The notes under the pieces are model-generated. The model saw nothing but the letters and a program-made list of their open reading frames with translations. It made no database searches and was not told the origin of the DNA. Position numbers and translations under genes: made by a program. This document shows, one piece after another, positions 8,039 through 16,662 of a DNA stretch of 41,675 nucleotides. The stretch lies in NCBI GenBank assembly GCA_030612585.1, contig JAUWNP010000016.1:1-41675 (forward strand), read 5' to 3'. The stretch comes from Anaerolineae bacterium (lineage in GTDB: Bacteria; Chloroflexota; Anaerolineae; B4-G1). Each line of letters begins with the position of its first letter. Position 1 is the stretch's first letter.

Positions 8039-10726
8039 TCACTCCACCACCTCAATGGTAACACGATTTCCCTCAACCTCGTTTCCCTCTGCAGCCACGC
8101 CCACTGCTGTGAAGGTGTGCGATCCGACTGTCATCCGCCATAGTGCCTGGTAGGGTGGACGCGTCAGCGTCGCCAGCGGGCGACCATCTGCCAACAGCGT
8201 CACCTGGCGCAGCGAGACGCCGTCGGCAGGACGGGTGGCCACGATGATCTGCTGCGCCGACTGCGGAATCTCGGACGATAAGCGGTAGCGGCTCCCCTGG
8301 TCGGGGCTGGTTAGAACTAGGGAGTAAGGAGTAAGGAGTAGGGAGTAAGGAGTAGGGAGTAGGGAGTAGGAGGTGGACTTGTTGTCCATCTGCGGTCTAC
8401 CATCCGCAATCTGAGCGGCGGGGCACAGGGGAGAGTACGCCTCTGGGGGTTGCGGGATGTTCTGCGACCGGACCCAGTCCTGCGCTTCGGCCGGGTAGAG
8501 GGTGTACCGTCTTTGTGTGGTGAATTGCGGCGGGCAATCGGGGCCAGCCAGCAGGCTGTTGCGTGTGTCCAGGGTGAATAGCCAATGCCAGTCGTCGACC
8601 TGCGTGGGTTCAGTTCCTTCGATGAAGAGTTCGGTGATGGTACGCGGACAGCGCACTGGCTGCCTTCCTGCTTCCTGCTCCCTGCTTCCCGGTTCCTGCT
8701 GCCCGCTAACCGCTAACTGCTGACTGCTAACGGCTAATGGCTTCAATCCGCTAGCGGCGCACACCTCCATCCGCACCATCCCCGGTGGTTCCACGAACTC
8801 GCGCACCGGCCGGCCTTTGAGCAGTGTCTCCATCACGTCGTGCCAGATGGGGGCAGCGCCCACCACGCCGCTCACGTGATGCATAGGTTCATTGTCGGCG
8901 TTGCCAGCCCACACGCCGCCCACCAGGTCGGGGGTATAGCCCACCGTCCAGTTGTCGCGCCAGTCGGTGGTGGTACCGGTCTTGGCGGCGGCTGGACGCG
9001 AGAGCCGCAACGCGCTTCCCTCGCCAAAGGCGGGGGCGCGGGCGAAGTTATCGCTCAGGATGTCGGTGATGAGGTAGGCCACGCGCTCGTCCATCACGCG
9101 CGGACCGGGCGCGGCCTCCCAGGCCTTCAGCACCCGCCCGCGATTGTCCTCCACGCGGTTAATGGTGGCGGGCTCCACCCGGTAGCCGCCGTTGGCAAAG
9201 GCTCCGTAGGCGGCCGTCAGTTCCAGCAGACGGACCTCGCCGCCGCCCAACGCCAGTGCCAGGCCGAAGCGATCCACATCGTCGAAGGTCGTGATGCCCA
9301 TTGAGCGGGCCAGTGCCGTCATCTCCTCGATGCCCACGTAGTCCAGTACTTTGACGGCGACCAGGTTGTAACTGGAAGCCAGCGCCTGGCGCAGCAGCAC
9401 TGGTCCCCGCCACTGATAGTCGTAATTCTGCGGGACGTAGGGGTCACCCTCGCGGGTGACGAAGGCGGTGCGCACGTCCACCATCATCGTGGCCGCCGTC
9501 AACGGATTTGGGGTTTGGGGTTTGGGGTTTGGGGTTTGAAGTCTGGGGTCGAAGGCAGCGGCGTAGGTGATAGGTTTGATGGAGGAACCGGGTTGGCGCG
9601 TGGCGACGGTGGCGTTGACCGCGCCGTCAATGCGCGGGTCAAAGTAGTCGGGGCTGCCGACCATGGCCAACACTTCGCCAGTGTGGGGGTGCATCACCAC
9701 CACGGCAGTATTGCGTACGTTGTGGGATGGCTGGCTTTCACGGGTATCGGCCAGTTGCTCCAGCCGGTAGCGGACGAAACGCTGCGCCGCGTCTTGTGCG
9801 TCCAGGTCCAGCGTGGTGTAGACCTGCAAGCCCTGGGTGTATATTGCCTCCAGACCAAACTCTTTCTCCAGTTGGCCGCGCACGTACATTACAAAATGGG
9901 GTGCTTCGATGGGGAAGGGAACGGAGGCAAACCCAAGTTCTTCGCTGGCCGCCAGGTTGGCCTCTTGCTGGGAGATGTAGCCGTGCCTGGCCATCAGTCC
10001 CAGCACCACACGCTGCCGGGCCTGGGCGGCTTGGGGATTCTCCAGTGGGTTGTAATGGGCCGGCGACTGTGGCAACCCGGCCAGCAGCGCGCATTCTGCC
10101 AGGTCTAACTCGGCGGCGCTTTTGGCAAAGTAGGTGCGAGCGGCCGCCTCACTGCCGTAGGCCAGGTTGCCGTAGTAGGTCTCGTTCAGGTAGAGTGTCA
10201 GAATCTCGTCTTTGCCGTAGGTCCGTGCCAGTCGCCAGGCCAGGATGGCCTCGCGCAGTTTGCGCTCCAGGCTGATCTCGCTCCGCTCCTCCGGCGAGAG
10301 CAGCAGGTTGCGGGCCAGTTGCTGGGTGATGGTGCTGCCGCCCGACAGAATCTCACCTCCGCGCAGGTTGATCCACAGCGCGCGGACGATGGCCCAGGTG
10401 TCCACGCCGGGGTTACTGTAGAAAGTGGCGTCTTCGGTGGCGATGGTCCCGTCCACGCAAGCCTGGGGTACCTGGGCCAGGGAGACGGGGGTGTGCGCGC
10501 CGCCGTGCGGGTCGAGGATCTCGTACAGCAATCGTCCATGCCGATCATAGATGCGCGTGGATGGGGCGGATGCCCGCTCGTACAGGCGGTCGGGCGAGGG
10601 GAGATCCACTGCCAGCCAGCGAACTATGACGATGGCAGCCAGCATCAACAGGAAGATAAGCACTATAAAGATGCGGGCAAGCCAATGCCAAATACTATGA
10701 CGGCGAAACCAGCGCCATGCTGCCAT
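8039..10726 (-). CDS. Bifunctional penicillin-binding protein (class A, PBP1-type)
   Basis: An 895-residue peptidoglycan synthase. One membrane helix (about 17-40) is followed by the GT51 glycosyltransferase domain with its catalytic Glu in ATEDATFY (about E98) and the STITQQLARNLLL segment. The transpeptidase domain carries SxxK (GSSIKP, Ser about 381), SxN (SSYN, about 452) and KTG (about 582). A C-terminal region of about 240 residues includes a final beta-rich domain like those closing PbpC proteins. Three stretches are encoded by tandem heptamer DNA repeats: about 395-409 just after SxxK, about 662-687, and about 785-803. The ATG at 10726 shares one base with the TGA of the gene upstream (TGATG); a GTG at 10729 is an alternative. 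Confidence 0.93.
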   Translation of the reverse strand: MAAWRWFRRHSIWHWLARIFIVLIFLLMLAAIVIVRWLAVDLPSPDRLYERASAPSTRIYDRHGRLLYEILDPHGGAHTPVSLAQVPQACVDGTIATEDATFYSNPGVDTWAIVRALWINLRGGEILSGGSTITQQLARNLLLSPEERSEISLERKLREAILAWRLARTYGKDEILTLYLNETYYGNLAYGSEAAARTYFAKSAAELDLAECALLAGLPQSPAHYNPLENPQAAQARQRVVLGLMARHGYISQQEANLAASEELGFASVPFPIEAPHFVMYVRGQLEKEFGLEAIYTQGLQVYTTLDLDAQDAAQRFVRYRLEQLADTRESQPSHNVRNTAVVVMHPHTGEVLAMVGSPDYFDPRIDGAVNATVATRQPGSSIKPITYAAAFDPRLQTPNPKPQTPNPLTAATMMVDVRTAFVTREGDPYVPQNYDYQWRGPVLLRQALASSYNLVAVKVLDYVGIEEMTALARSMGITTFDDVDRFGLALALGGGEVRLLELTAAYGAFANGGYRVEPATINRVEDNRGRVLKAWEAAPGPRVMDERVAYLITDILSDNFARAPAFGEGSALRLSRPAAAKTGTTTDWRDNWTVGYTPDLVGGVWAGNADNEPMHHVSGVVGAAPIWHDVMETLLKGRPVREFVEPPGMVRMEVCAASGLKPLAVSSQQLAVSGQQEPGSREQEAGRQPVRCPRTITELFIEGTEPTQVDDWHWLFTLDTRNSLLAGPDCPPQFTTQRRYTLYPAEAQDWVRSQNIPQPPEAYSPLCPAAQIADGRPQMDNKSTSYSLLPTPYSLLLTPYSLVLTSPDQGSRYRLSSEIPQSAQQIIVATRPADGVSLRQVTLLADGRPLATLTRPPYQALWRMTVGSHTFTAVGVAAEGNEVEGNRVTIEVVE
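8321..8369. repeat. Heptamer array GGAGTAR x7 inside the PBP gene
   Basis: Seven tandem copies of GGAGTAA/GGAGTAG (49 bases) lie in the coding sequence near the C-terminus. On the coding strand they give a Tyr-Ser-Leu-Leu-Pro-Thr-like peptide repeat (YSLLPTPYSLLLTPYSLVL). Only A/G variation at the last base separates the units. Confidence 0.9.
8668..8737. repeat. Heptamer array CTGCTNN x10 inside the PBP gene
   Basis: Ten tandem 7-base units fill 70 bases: CTGCTTC, CTGCTCC, CTGCTTC, CCGGTTC, CTGCTGC, CCGCTAA, CCGCTAA, CTGCTGA, CTGCTAA, CGGCTAA. They encode the Gln/Ser/Glu-rich segment LAVSSQQLAVSGQQ and the following REQEAG, between the transpeptidase domain and the C-terminal domain. Confidence 0.85.
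9507..9541. repeat. Heptamer array TTTGGGG x4 inside the PBP transpeptidase domain
   Basis: Four perfect TTTGGGG units (9507-9534) and a degenerate fifth (TTTGAAG) encode QTPNPKPQTPNP on the coding strand. The peptide sits about ten residues after the catalytic SSIKP motif, where related enzymes pass almost directly into the VVDVPTAF-type strand (here MMVDVRTAF). Confidence 0.85.
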
Positions 10727-11428
10727 CACTCAAAATCGAACGTCAAGAACAAGTGATGCAACCGAATGGGCCTCCGACTGCTCACTCGCTTGTGAGAGGA
10801 TTGATACACGTCACTGAAAGTGCCAACAGCAGATGCCGGCGCAAGATGGTCAGCAGCCGGCAGTGGTCGAGTGCGACGCGGATGGCACATGCTCACATTG
10901 ATGTCATCCACGATATTGGTCACATCTCCGTCCAAAACATACCCTAACATGCCTGCATCATCTAATCCGGCGGCATACTCTTCGTCAATGAAGCGCAAAA
11001 TTCCCTCGGTAATGTATTCGGGGATCAACACAGCATACTTCCTGTCCACACGCTTGTCGCCGACTCGTTTGCACTCCCAGGCAAAATAGACTTGGCTATA
11101 GTCCCATCCATGATGGAGACAGCCTGATGTCTATCTCCACGGCCTTTTTGGGTGAGAGACGCCCGTCTTTCATCGCCGACGTGTGAACCTTGGTTCTGGG
11201 CATTGCAATCAGGTTCAGCGGATGCCGATGAGCCAGTGACTGAATGTAAACTTCGGTGAGCCTGATAGTAAAGGTATCCTCTTCCCAGTCTCGTTGAACT
11301 CTACCGTCCTGGCGCATACGCTGATAGGCCTCCACGGTGATCTCCAACACAAGATGGACAAACGATTCCCAGGAAATCCGAAATGGGCCAGTCGGGCCTG
11401 TGGTCGGCGAAGGGACGCGTAGAGCCAT
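10726..11428 (-). pseudogene. Frameshifted accessory gene of the restriction-modification locus
   Basis: Two frames encode one protein. The first, from ATG 11428 (eight bases after the methyltransferase stop), reads through KKAVEIDIRL and stops near 11096. The second continues as GWDYSQVYFAWECKRV and runs to LHHLFLTFDFE at 10726. The junction lies near 11100-11125, consistent with a one-base loss. EIDI...FAWECK has the D-(E/D)xK look of a PD-(D/E)XK nuclease core, with FAWECKRV holding E-x-K. Similar uncharacterised proteins accompany N6-adenine methyltransferases. A sequencing or assembly error would restore a 235-residue gene. Its TGA overlaps the PBP ATG. The function is unknown. Confidence 0.6.
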
Positions 11429-11435
11429 TGGATAG

Positions 11436-14400
11436 TCACTCTTGGGAGCGTTGGTGAGACAGCCATTCCGCGATAACACTATCTGCATCAGCAAGGGCCT
11501 GAGAATATGTCCAGAAACGGCGTTCACTGGGACGCACCAGGTAAAGCCAGTCTCCATCGTAGACACGGACATGCCGACGCATATATAGCGCCTCGGTGCG
11601 TTTCTCTAGGAGCAGGCGATCCAGGCGATGCAGGACTCCTCGTAATGCACCCTCGCTCTCGAGAATCTGCGTCTCATGGGCATCATCAGGGTTGACCAAT
11701 TCAAAGGCCACCACGCTCAAGGGGGTGCCATCCTGATATACTAGCGCGTTCAGAGTCTGCCCCTGGTAACGCAACAGGGCTTTCACCGTCTTTACAAAGG
11801 TATCTGCGTATGCCTTGAGCATTTCGATGTCAGGATGCTGAACCGCTTTGGCTCCTTGGGACTTTCGTCGTTTCTGTTGGCTCCAATAGAAGAACCCTAT
11901 TCCGTAGTCAACCGTATCCTGCACCAACTGGCGTTCTGTTGGTGTCAAGTCATACAGGTCGAATACTAACTCAGCGATAGCATCTTCGCGTCGCTGGATA
12001 TCCCATTGGCGTTTGGCTTCACCCAATATGCCATGTTGTTGCAGAATGGTAACAATCTCGTCAAAGTAAGCCAGAATCTTTGATAGCCGGGAGTCTCCCT
12101 GATCCGGTATCAGGAAAGGCATACCAAGATACTCTTTCTGAATGATTGTCCCGCGCTCCACTGCCCACGAGGTAGACGTCATAAAGTGATAATACTGAGC
12201 CAGAGGAGAATTGATATAGGCCACCAACCACTTCAGAAGCATTTCTTGACCGGTTCGTCCGACGACTCCAGAGATCTTATCGCGATACACTACATCGCCA
12301 GAGCTGAACGCAGCGGCACACCGTGCATCAATTGGACTTTGGCGAATCATAACCAAAGGCCCCCGGACGATGTCAGAGGTGCGAGGGCGGTGAAAAACTG
12401 TCTCCTGGATAGTCTCACATGCTTCCATGTCCAAGACATACCGCCGGAATCGCTTAGTAGGCAAAAGAGGCATACCTTCCAACCAGGGGGCCGGATTCTC
12501 ATCGCCACCACCAATCTGGATACCCTCAACAACCTTCCATCCCATCCGCTCCGCCTGTTCTTGGAGCGTCGGCAATGATCTCAGACGTTCAATCAGGGCT
12601 GCGTCGCGAGGAGTGCCCCACAGAGCCACTTTCCAGAGCACCGGGTAGTCCGACAGATCTTCTCGATCCAGGAACTTGACTTCGTTGGCATCCAGGATAA
12701 TCGCTCCCAATTGATGGGAGAGTGGGGAAGGCTTGGGAACACCGTACACAATCCGCTGGTTGGGTTGTGGTGGCGTGGAGCGGTAGAATAGAGTCACGGT
12801 CGGGTGAATTGACTCTGTAAAGATCTCATGGCGCAGGGCAGAGAAGTTGACTACCGTCTGCACGTCATATCGCTCGAAGAACTGCTGGCGGAAGGTCTCG
12901 TGCGTATCACTGGTGACCAGAATAGTGCTTTTGGCGGGGGCCAGTAGCGCAATTTCACCGTTATCTGCGCAAAACTGGGGAGCGTTTGCCAGGAACGCTT
13001 GCACGAGTTGCTTGCCTCCTGCTGTGAAACCAAGCGTTTCCATGCAATTGGCAGCATTGGATCCGGCCTTCAAAGTTCCTCTGCCCCACGGTGGATTCCC
13101 GATCACCCGGTCAAATTTACGCCCGGCGAGCTTTTCCTTTACCCTGGGGTTGAAGAAATTGTCGTCGAGCAGGTTGGTTCCTATCAGTGGTGGGAACTTG
13201 AAATCCGAGGTCTGGATAGCCTGGCCGTCCTGGTAGTAGTCCAGCATCGTCAGGTAGAGGCTAAAAGCAGCGATACGAATAGCCGAAGGATTGATGTCCA
13301 CACCAAAGATGCGGCGTTTCAAGATTTCGCCAAGTTCTTGGGTGGTAGGAGGCTCATCATATTGTCGCCGCCAGGCAGCTATCAACCGTTGGTAAGCGCG
13401 TACCAGGAAAACGCCAGAGCCGCAGGCAGGATCGAGGACTGTCATGTCGGGCTGGGTAGTTTCCGGTGGCAATGTTTGATCCAGTACAAAGTCCACCAAC
13501 GCCAGGGGTGTGTAGTACGTGCCAGTCTTCCGGCGATCCTCACTGTTTAGAAAAGTGTCATAAATCCCACTGATGAGTTCGATTGGGATATAACAAAAGT
13601 CATAGGGCCAGAAGCTTTGTTGACCGGTGTCGAGATCATCTCCCTTCAGAAAAGCGAGCAGAAGATTCAAATGAGCCTGCTGAACAGCCTGGCGTTCCCC
13701 ATTGAGCACCGGGAAAAGGTCGCCATTGAAACGCCTGGTCAGACGCTCGAAGAGGAGATATGTAGTATCCAGATCTGGCAATGCAGTGTGATAGTCATTC
13801 ACTCGTCCGTCGGTCAGATGGGATATCCACTCTGGAGTGAGGATGCCTCGATCCTCAAGATAGCGGATGAAGATAGAGCGTCCCAGTAGGGCGTAGGCCT
13901 GTTCATCTGAAAGCCCTCCCTGGAGCAGATGACGCCGTACTTGGTCCATAGCGTGAAGAAGACGCTGGTCGGCACGACTTTCTCGCTGGATGCGCTGTCC
14001 ATCAGGGGTGGTCCAGAACACACCTGTGTCCACATGCAGGCGGTCGTACTTGTGACCAACTAACTCATTCCGAATTCTCTGCCGGGCGGTCTCGACATCT
14101 GTTAGCTCCTTCAGGCGACGTAACAGGTTGTCCTCACGGGTGAACTCCTCGGGGGTCTCGGTAGGTGTCGCATAACTATTGTAGATGCGAATCTCATGGG
14201 GGAGAATCACGTACAATAGCGGAACTTTGCTCTGGTTCCAGACATTTTTGTGGAGTTTCCAGAGACGGATGGGATCAGCACCGCTGAGGCGACTGAAATA
14301 GGCAACGGGGATATTTTGAACAGAGTAGACGCTATCTACATCGGGGATAGAACGTCTGTTGGGCCACGTTATGGAACGCTCGAATGCGGGGCAGTCAACG

Positions 14401-14447
14401 TAACCTAACTCCTCGAACAGAACCTCTGCAAGGTCACGGCTCACCAT
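11436..14447 (-). CDS. Eco57I-like N6-adenine DNA methyltransferase / type IIG restriction-modification protein
   Basis: A 1003-residue protein with a central gamma-class adenine methyltransferase. Motif I is LDPACGSGVFLV near residue 336 (AdoMet binding) and motif IV is NPPWG near 450 (catalysis). An N-terminal region of about 300 residues, a TaqI/Eco57I-type helical lead-in (RKTGTYYTPLALVDFVL) and a long C-terminal target-recognition-like part surround it. No clear PD-(D/E)XK site is visible near the N-terminus, so cleavage may rest with the frameshifted gene downstream. The start at 14447 is preferred because GGGAGG lies six bases upstream; a GTG at 14462 would bury that site. Composition is lower in GC than the neighbours, suggesting transfer. 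Confidence 0.88.
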   Translation of the reverse strand: MVSRDLAEVLFEELGYVDCPAFERSITWPNRRSIPDVDSVYSVQNIPVAYFSRLSGADPIRLWKLHKNVWNQSKVPLLYVILPHEIRIYNSYATPTETPEEFTREDNLLRRLKELTDVETARQRIRNELVGHKYDRLHVDTGVFWTTPDGQRIQRESRADQRLLHAMDQVRRHLLQGGLSDEQAYALLGRSIFIRYLEDRGILTPEWISHLTDGRVNDYHTALPDLDTTYLLFERLTRRFNGDLFPVLNGERQAVQQAHLNLLLAFLKGDDLDTGQQSFWPYDFCYIPIELISGIYDTFLNSEDRRKTGTYYTPLALVDFVLDQTLPPETTQPDMTVLDPACGSGVFLVRAYQRLIAAWRRQYDEPPTTQELGEILKRRIFGVDINPSAIRIAAFSLYLTMLDYYQDGQAIQTSDFKFPPLIGTNLLDDNFFNPRVKEKLAGRKFDRVIGNPPWGRGTLKAGSNAANCMETLGFTAGGKQLVQAFLANAPQFCADNGEIALLAPAKSTILVTSDTHETFRQQFFERYDVQTVVNFSALRHEIFTESIHPTVTLFYRSTPPQPNQRIVYGVPKPSPLSHQLGAIILDANEVKFLDREDLSDYPVLWKVALWGTPRDAALIERLRSLPTLQEQAERMGWKVVEGIQIGGGDENPAPWLEGMPLLPTKRFRRYVLDMEACETIQETVFHRPRTSDIVRGPLVMIRQSPIDARCAAAFSSGDVVYRDKISGVVGRTGQEMLLKWLVAYINSPLAQYYHFMTSTSWAVERGTIIQKEYLGMPFLIPDQGDSRLSKILAYFDEIVTILQQHGILGEAKRQWDIQRREDAIAELVFDLYDLTPTERQLVQDTVDYGIGFFYWSQQKRRKSQGAKAVQHPDIEMLKAYADTFVKTVKALLRYQGQTLNALVYQDGTPLSVVAFELVNPDDAHETQILESEGALRGVLHRLDRLLLEKRTEALYMRRHVRVYDGDWLYLVRPSERRFWTYSQALADADSVIAEWLSHQRSQE

Positions 14448-14531
14448 GGGAACCTCCCACACACACCATTCTCACACCAGTCGACGCCTGCTGAGTCATA
14501 CGCGTATAGAGCGTTCATCCAAATCAGCTAC

Positions 14532-14560
14532 GGTATAGCACATTTGTTCCGGTTGCGCAA
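14532..14560 (-). promoter_or_regulatory. Likely promoter of the restriction-modification locus
   Basis: On the minus strand TTGCGC (14560-14555), a 17-base spacer and TATACC (14537-14532) sit 85 bases before the methyltransferase start. The match to consensus is moderate. Confidence 0.4.
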
Positions 14561-14638
14561 TTCACAGCGTGCTCATTGCACTTGAGTGAGCTGAAATCAA
14601 GATACTAGCACACGCGAGGGCAACTTCTCGCGTCTCAC

Positions 14639-16351
14639 TCATGGCGTGTAATCCCGCAGGATGGAACCGCCGGTGAACTCGCGCAGGATGGAGTTACTTG
14701 GGATCATGTCGGGGCCACAGGGCTGGAACCACTGCAGGAAGGCCAGCAGTCGTTTGGCCTCCACGCGCCGGGGGCTAGTGGGCTCGACCTGTAGCAGCAA
14801 CGGCTCAGCCAATGGCTTGAGCACCGCCAGTTCGTAGACCAACGCCGAGTTGAACACCACGTCGGCGTGTTCCTGGTGGGGGAAGATGTACCGCTTCTCT
14901 CCCCGCCGCACGCTCTCCCAGCGGTTTAGTGTCTCCTCGGCCGTGTAGCCCCGGTAGGTCGCGTCGCGCACGATGCGGCGGGCGAGGCGAGTGTCCGTCG
15001 TCGGTACCCGGTTGTGGCGGTCAATGTTGAGTTGCGTCAAGGCCGAGATGAAGATACGGAAGGCACGCTCGCGCGGTACTGAAGACACCAGCCGGGGGTT
15101 CAGCCCGTGGATGCCCTCGACGATGATGATGTGGTCGGGGCCCAGTTGGACGGTCTCGCCCTTTTCCCGCCGGCCGGTGGTGAAGTTGAAGCGGGGGATT
15201 TGCACTTCCTCACCGCGCATGAGGGCCAGGAGGTGCTGGTTGAATAACGACACATCGAGTGCACTCAATGCCTCAAAGTCGTAGTGGCCATGCTCATCGC
15301 GGGGCGTCTTTTCCCGGTCCACGAAGTAATTATCCATCGCCAGGGGGAAGGGACGGATGCCGTGGGCCAACAACTGGATGGAGAGCCGCTTGGAGAAGGT
15401 GGTCTTGCCGGCGGCGGAAGGACCAGCAATGAGCACCAGGCGCACCTCGTTCCACTGGCGGGCGATTTGATCGGCAATCTGCGCGATGCGCTGTTCGTGC
15501 AATGCCTCTGAGACGAGGATTATCTCGCGGATGCGGCCGTTGGCGATGGCCTCATTCAGCCCACTGACCGACTCCACGCCGAGCAGACGCAGCCATTCGC
15601 CATACTCGCGGAAGATGGCCGTCAGTTGGGGGTAGTCGAGCACAGGGAGGAGTTCCGTCGGGCGATGGCGGCGTGGATACTGGAGCACGAATCCTGGGGG
15701 CCACGGGTGGAGGGCAAAGCAGCGCAGGTACCCGGTCGAGGGTACCATATAGCCGTGGAAGTAGTCACGTGAACCGCGCAGGCTGTAGAGCGCGAGGTAA
15801 TCCTTCTGGCGGCGCGTCAAGAGTTGGACCTTCTCCTCCTCACCACGCGTGCGAAACATCTCGATGGCCTCGTTGAGCGGCACGCGTTCTCGTGTGATTG
15901 GAGCATCCTCAACGACGATCCCGCGCATGCGGGCCTCGATTTGCGCCAGTTCCTCCACGCTGAATGGTTCTCGTCCCTGTATCTGGCAGAAGAAGCCGCC
16001 GAAGGGAAGGGTGTGGTCCACGAAAATCTGGGCCTCCGGGAACAGTTCGCGCACGACGGTCACCAGCAGAAAGGAAAGGGAACGCCGATAGATGCGTACA
16101 CCATCGGAGTTGGAGAGGAGCACGGGGTCCACCCGGGCGTCGGACCATATCTGGCAGGTCAGTTCGCGCAGTTCGCCGTTAACCAGCGCCGCGATGAAAG
16201 GCACCGGACTGTCGTCCAGCGCCACCTTGACGTACTGCTCCAACGGCGTTCCAACAGGGGCCTCGAAGGTGCGACTGTCGGGGAAACGCACCTGGGCTGT
16301 CTCGCGGGGCTTCGTGCTCCGCACGGATGAGGATTGCTTGTTTTTCATCAC
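14639..16351 (-). CDS. Nucleoside (uridine) kinase with N-terminal TGS and ThrRS-like domains
   Basis: A 570-residue protein. Residues about 20-85 resemble a TGS domain (FPDSRTFEAPVGTPLEQYV), and about 100-190 the second additional domain of threonyl-tRNA synthetase (FVDHTLPFGGFFCQI). From about 290 a phosphoribulokinase/uridine-kinase P-loop domain carries Walker A GPSAAGKTT, the AMDNYFVDREKTPRD substrate loop and IIVEGIHGLNPRL. This fused layout is known as the nucleoside kinase family in Firmicutes and Chloroflexi; the TGS part suggests a regulatory ligand. Two ATG codons in a row (MMKN) mark the start. It follows the small membrane protein gene by four bases and is probably in its operon. 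Confidence 0.9.
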   Translation of the reverse strand: MMKNKQSSSVRSTKPRETAQVRFPDSRTFEAPVGTPLEQYVKVALDDSPVPFIAALVNGELRELTCQIWSDARVDPVLLSNSDGVRIYRRSLSFLLVTVVRELFPEAQIFVDHTLPFGGFFCQIQGREPFSVEELAQIEARMRGIVVEDAPITRERVPLNEAIEMFRTRGEEEKVQLLTRRQKDYLALYSLRGSRDYFHGYMVPSTGYLRCFALHPWPPGFVLQYPRRHRPTELLPVLDYPQLTAIFREYGEWLRLLGVESVSGLNEAIANGRIREIILVSEALHEQRIAQIADQIARQWNEVRLVLIAGPSAAGKTTFSKRLSIQLLAHGIRPFPLAMDNYFVDREKTPRDEHGHYDFEALSALDVSLFNQHLLALMRGEEVQIPRFNFTTGRREKGETVQLGPDHIIIVEGIHGLNPRLVSSVPRERAFRIFISALTQLNIDRHNRVPTTDTRLARRIVRDATYRGYTAEETLNRWESVRRGEKRYIFPHQEHADVVFNSALVYELAVLKPLAEPLLLQVEPTSPRRVEAKRLLAFLQWFQPCGPDMIPSNSILREFTGGSILRDYTP

Positions 16352-16355
16352 GCGG

Positions 16356-16553
16356 TTAGAACGGTAACGCCACTCGCCCGGTCATCACCAGTGCCATGCA
16401 GCCGCACAACCCCACGTTCAGGAAGAGGAAGATAGCCAGCACCAACCTCTGCCACGGTTCCAGGCCCAGCAAGGACCGGGCGGAGCGCGCTTGCTCCTCG
16501 TCCTCGAGTGCTTTCTCTTCTTGGATCATTTGTTCTCGCAGTTCTTCCACCAT
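16356..16553 (-). CDS. Small single-pass membrane protein
   Basis: A 65-residue protein I do not recognise. Residues 1-30 are acidic and helical (EEKALEDEEQARSAR), and one hydrophobic helix of about 22 residues follows (LVLAIFLFLNVGLCGCMALVM). No signal peptidase site is apparent, so an N-in anchored topology is likely. It precedes the nucleoside kinase by four bases, which supports a real, co-transcribed gene. Function unknown. Confidence 0.6.
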   Translation of the reverse strand: MVEELREQMIQEEKALEDEEQARSARSLLGLEPWQRLVLAIFLFLNVGLCGCMALVMTGRVALPF

Positions 16554-16662
16554 GCGCAGCCTCCTTCATACATACATACCAAATGCACGTAAGACTGGGA
16601 AATAAGATACTGCCAAACAGCCGAAAAGTCAAACAGCGCCTGAGGGCTTGCTTATGGACAAT

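Noticed and set aside
9507..9534. Telomere-like TTTGGGG repeat
   Set aside because: It is coding, internal and one of several heptamer arrays with other units; no chromosome end is involved.
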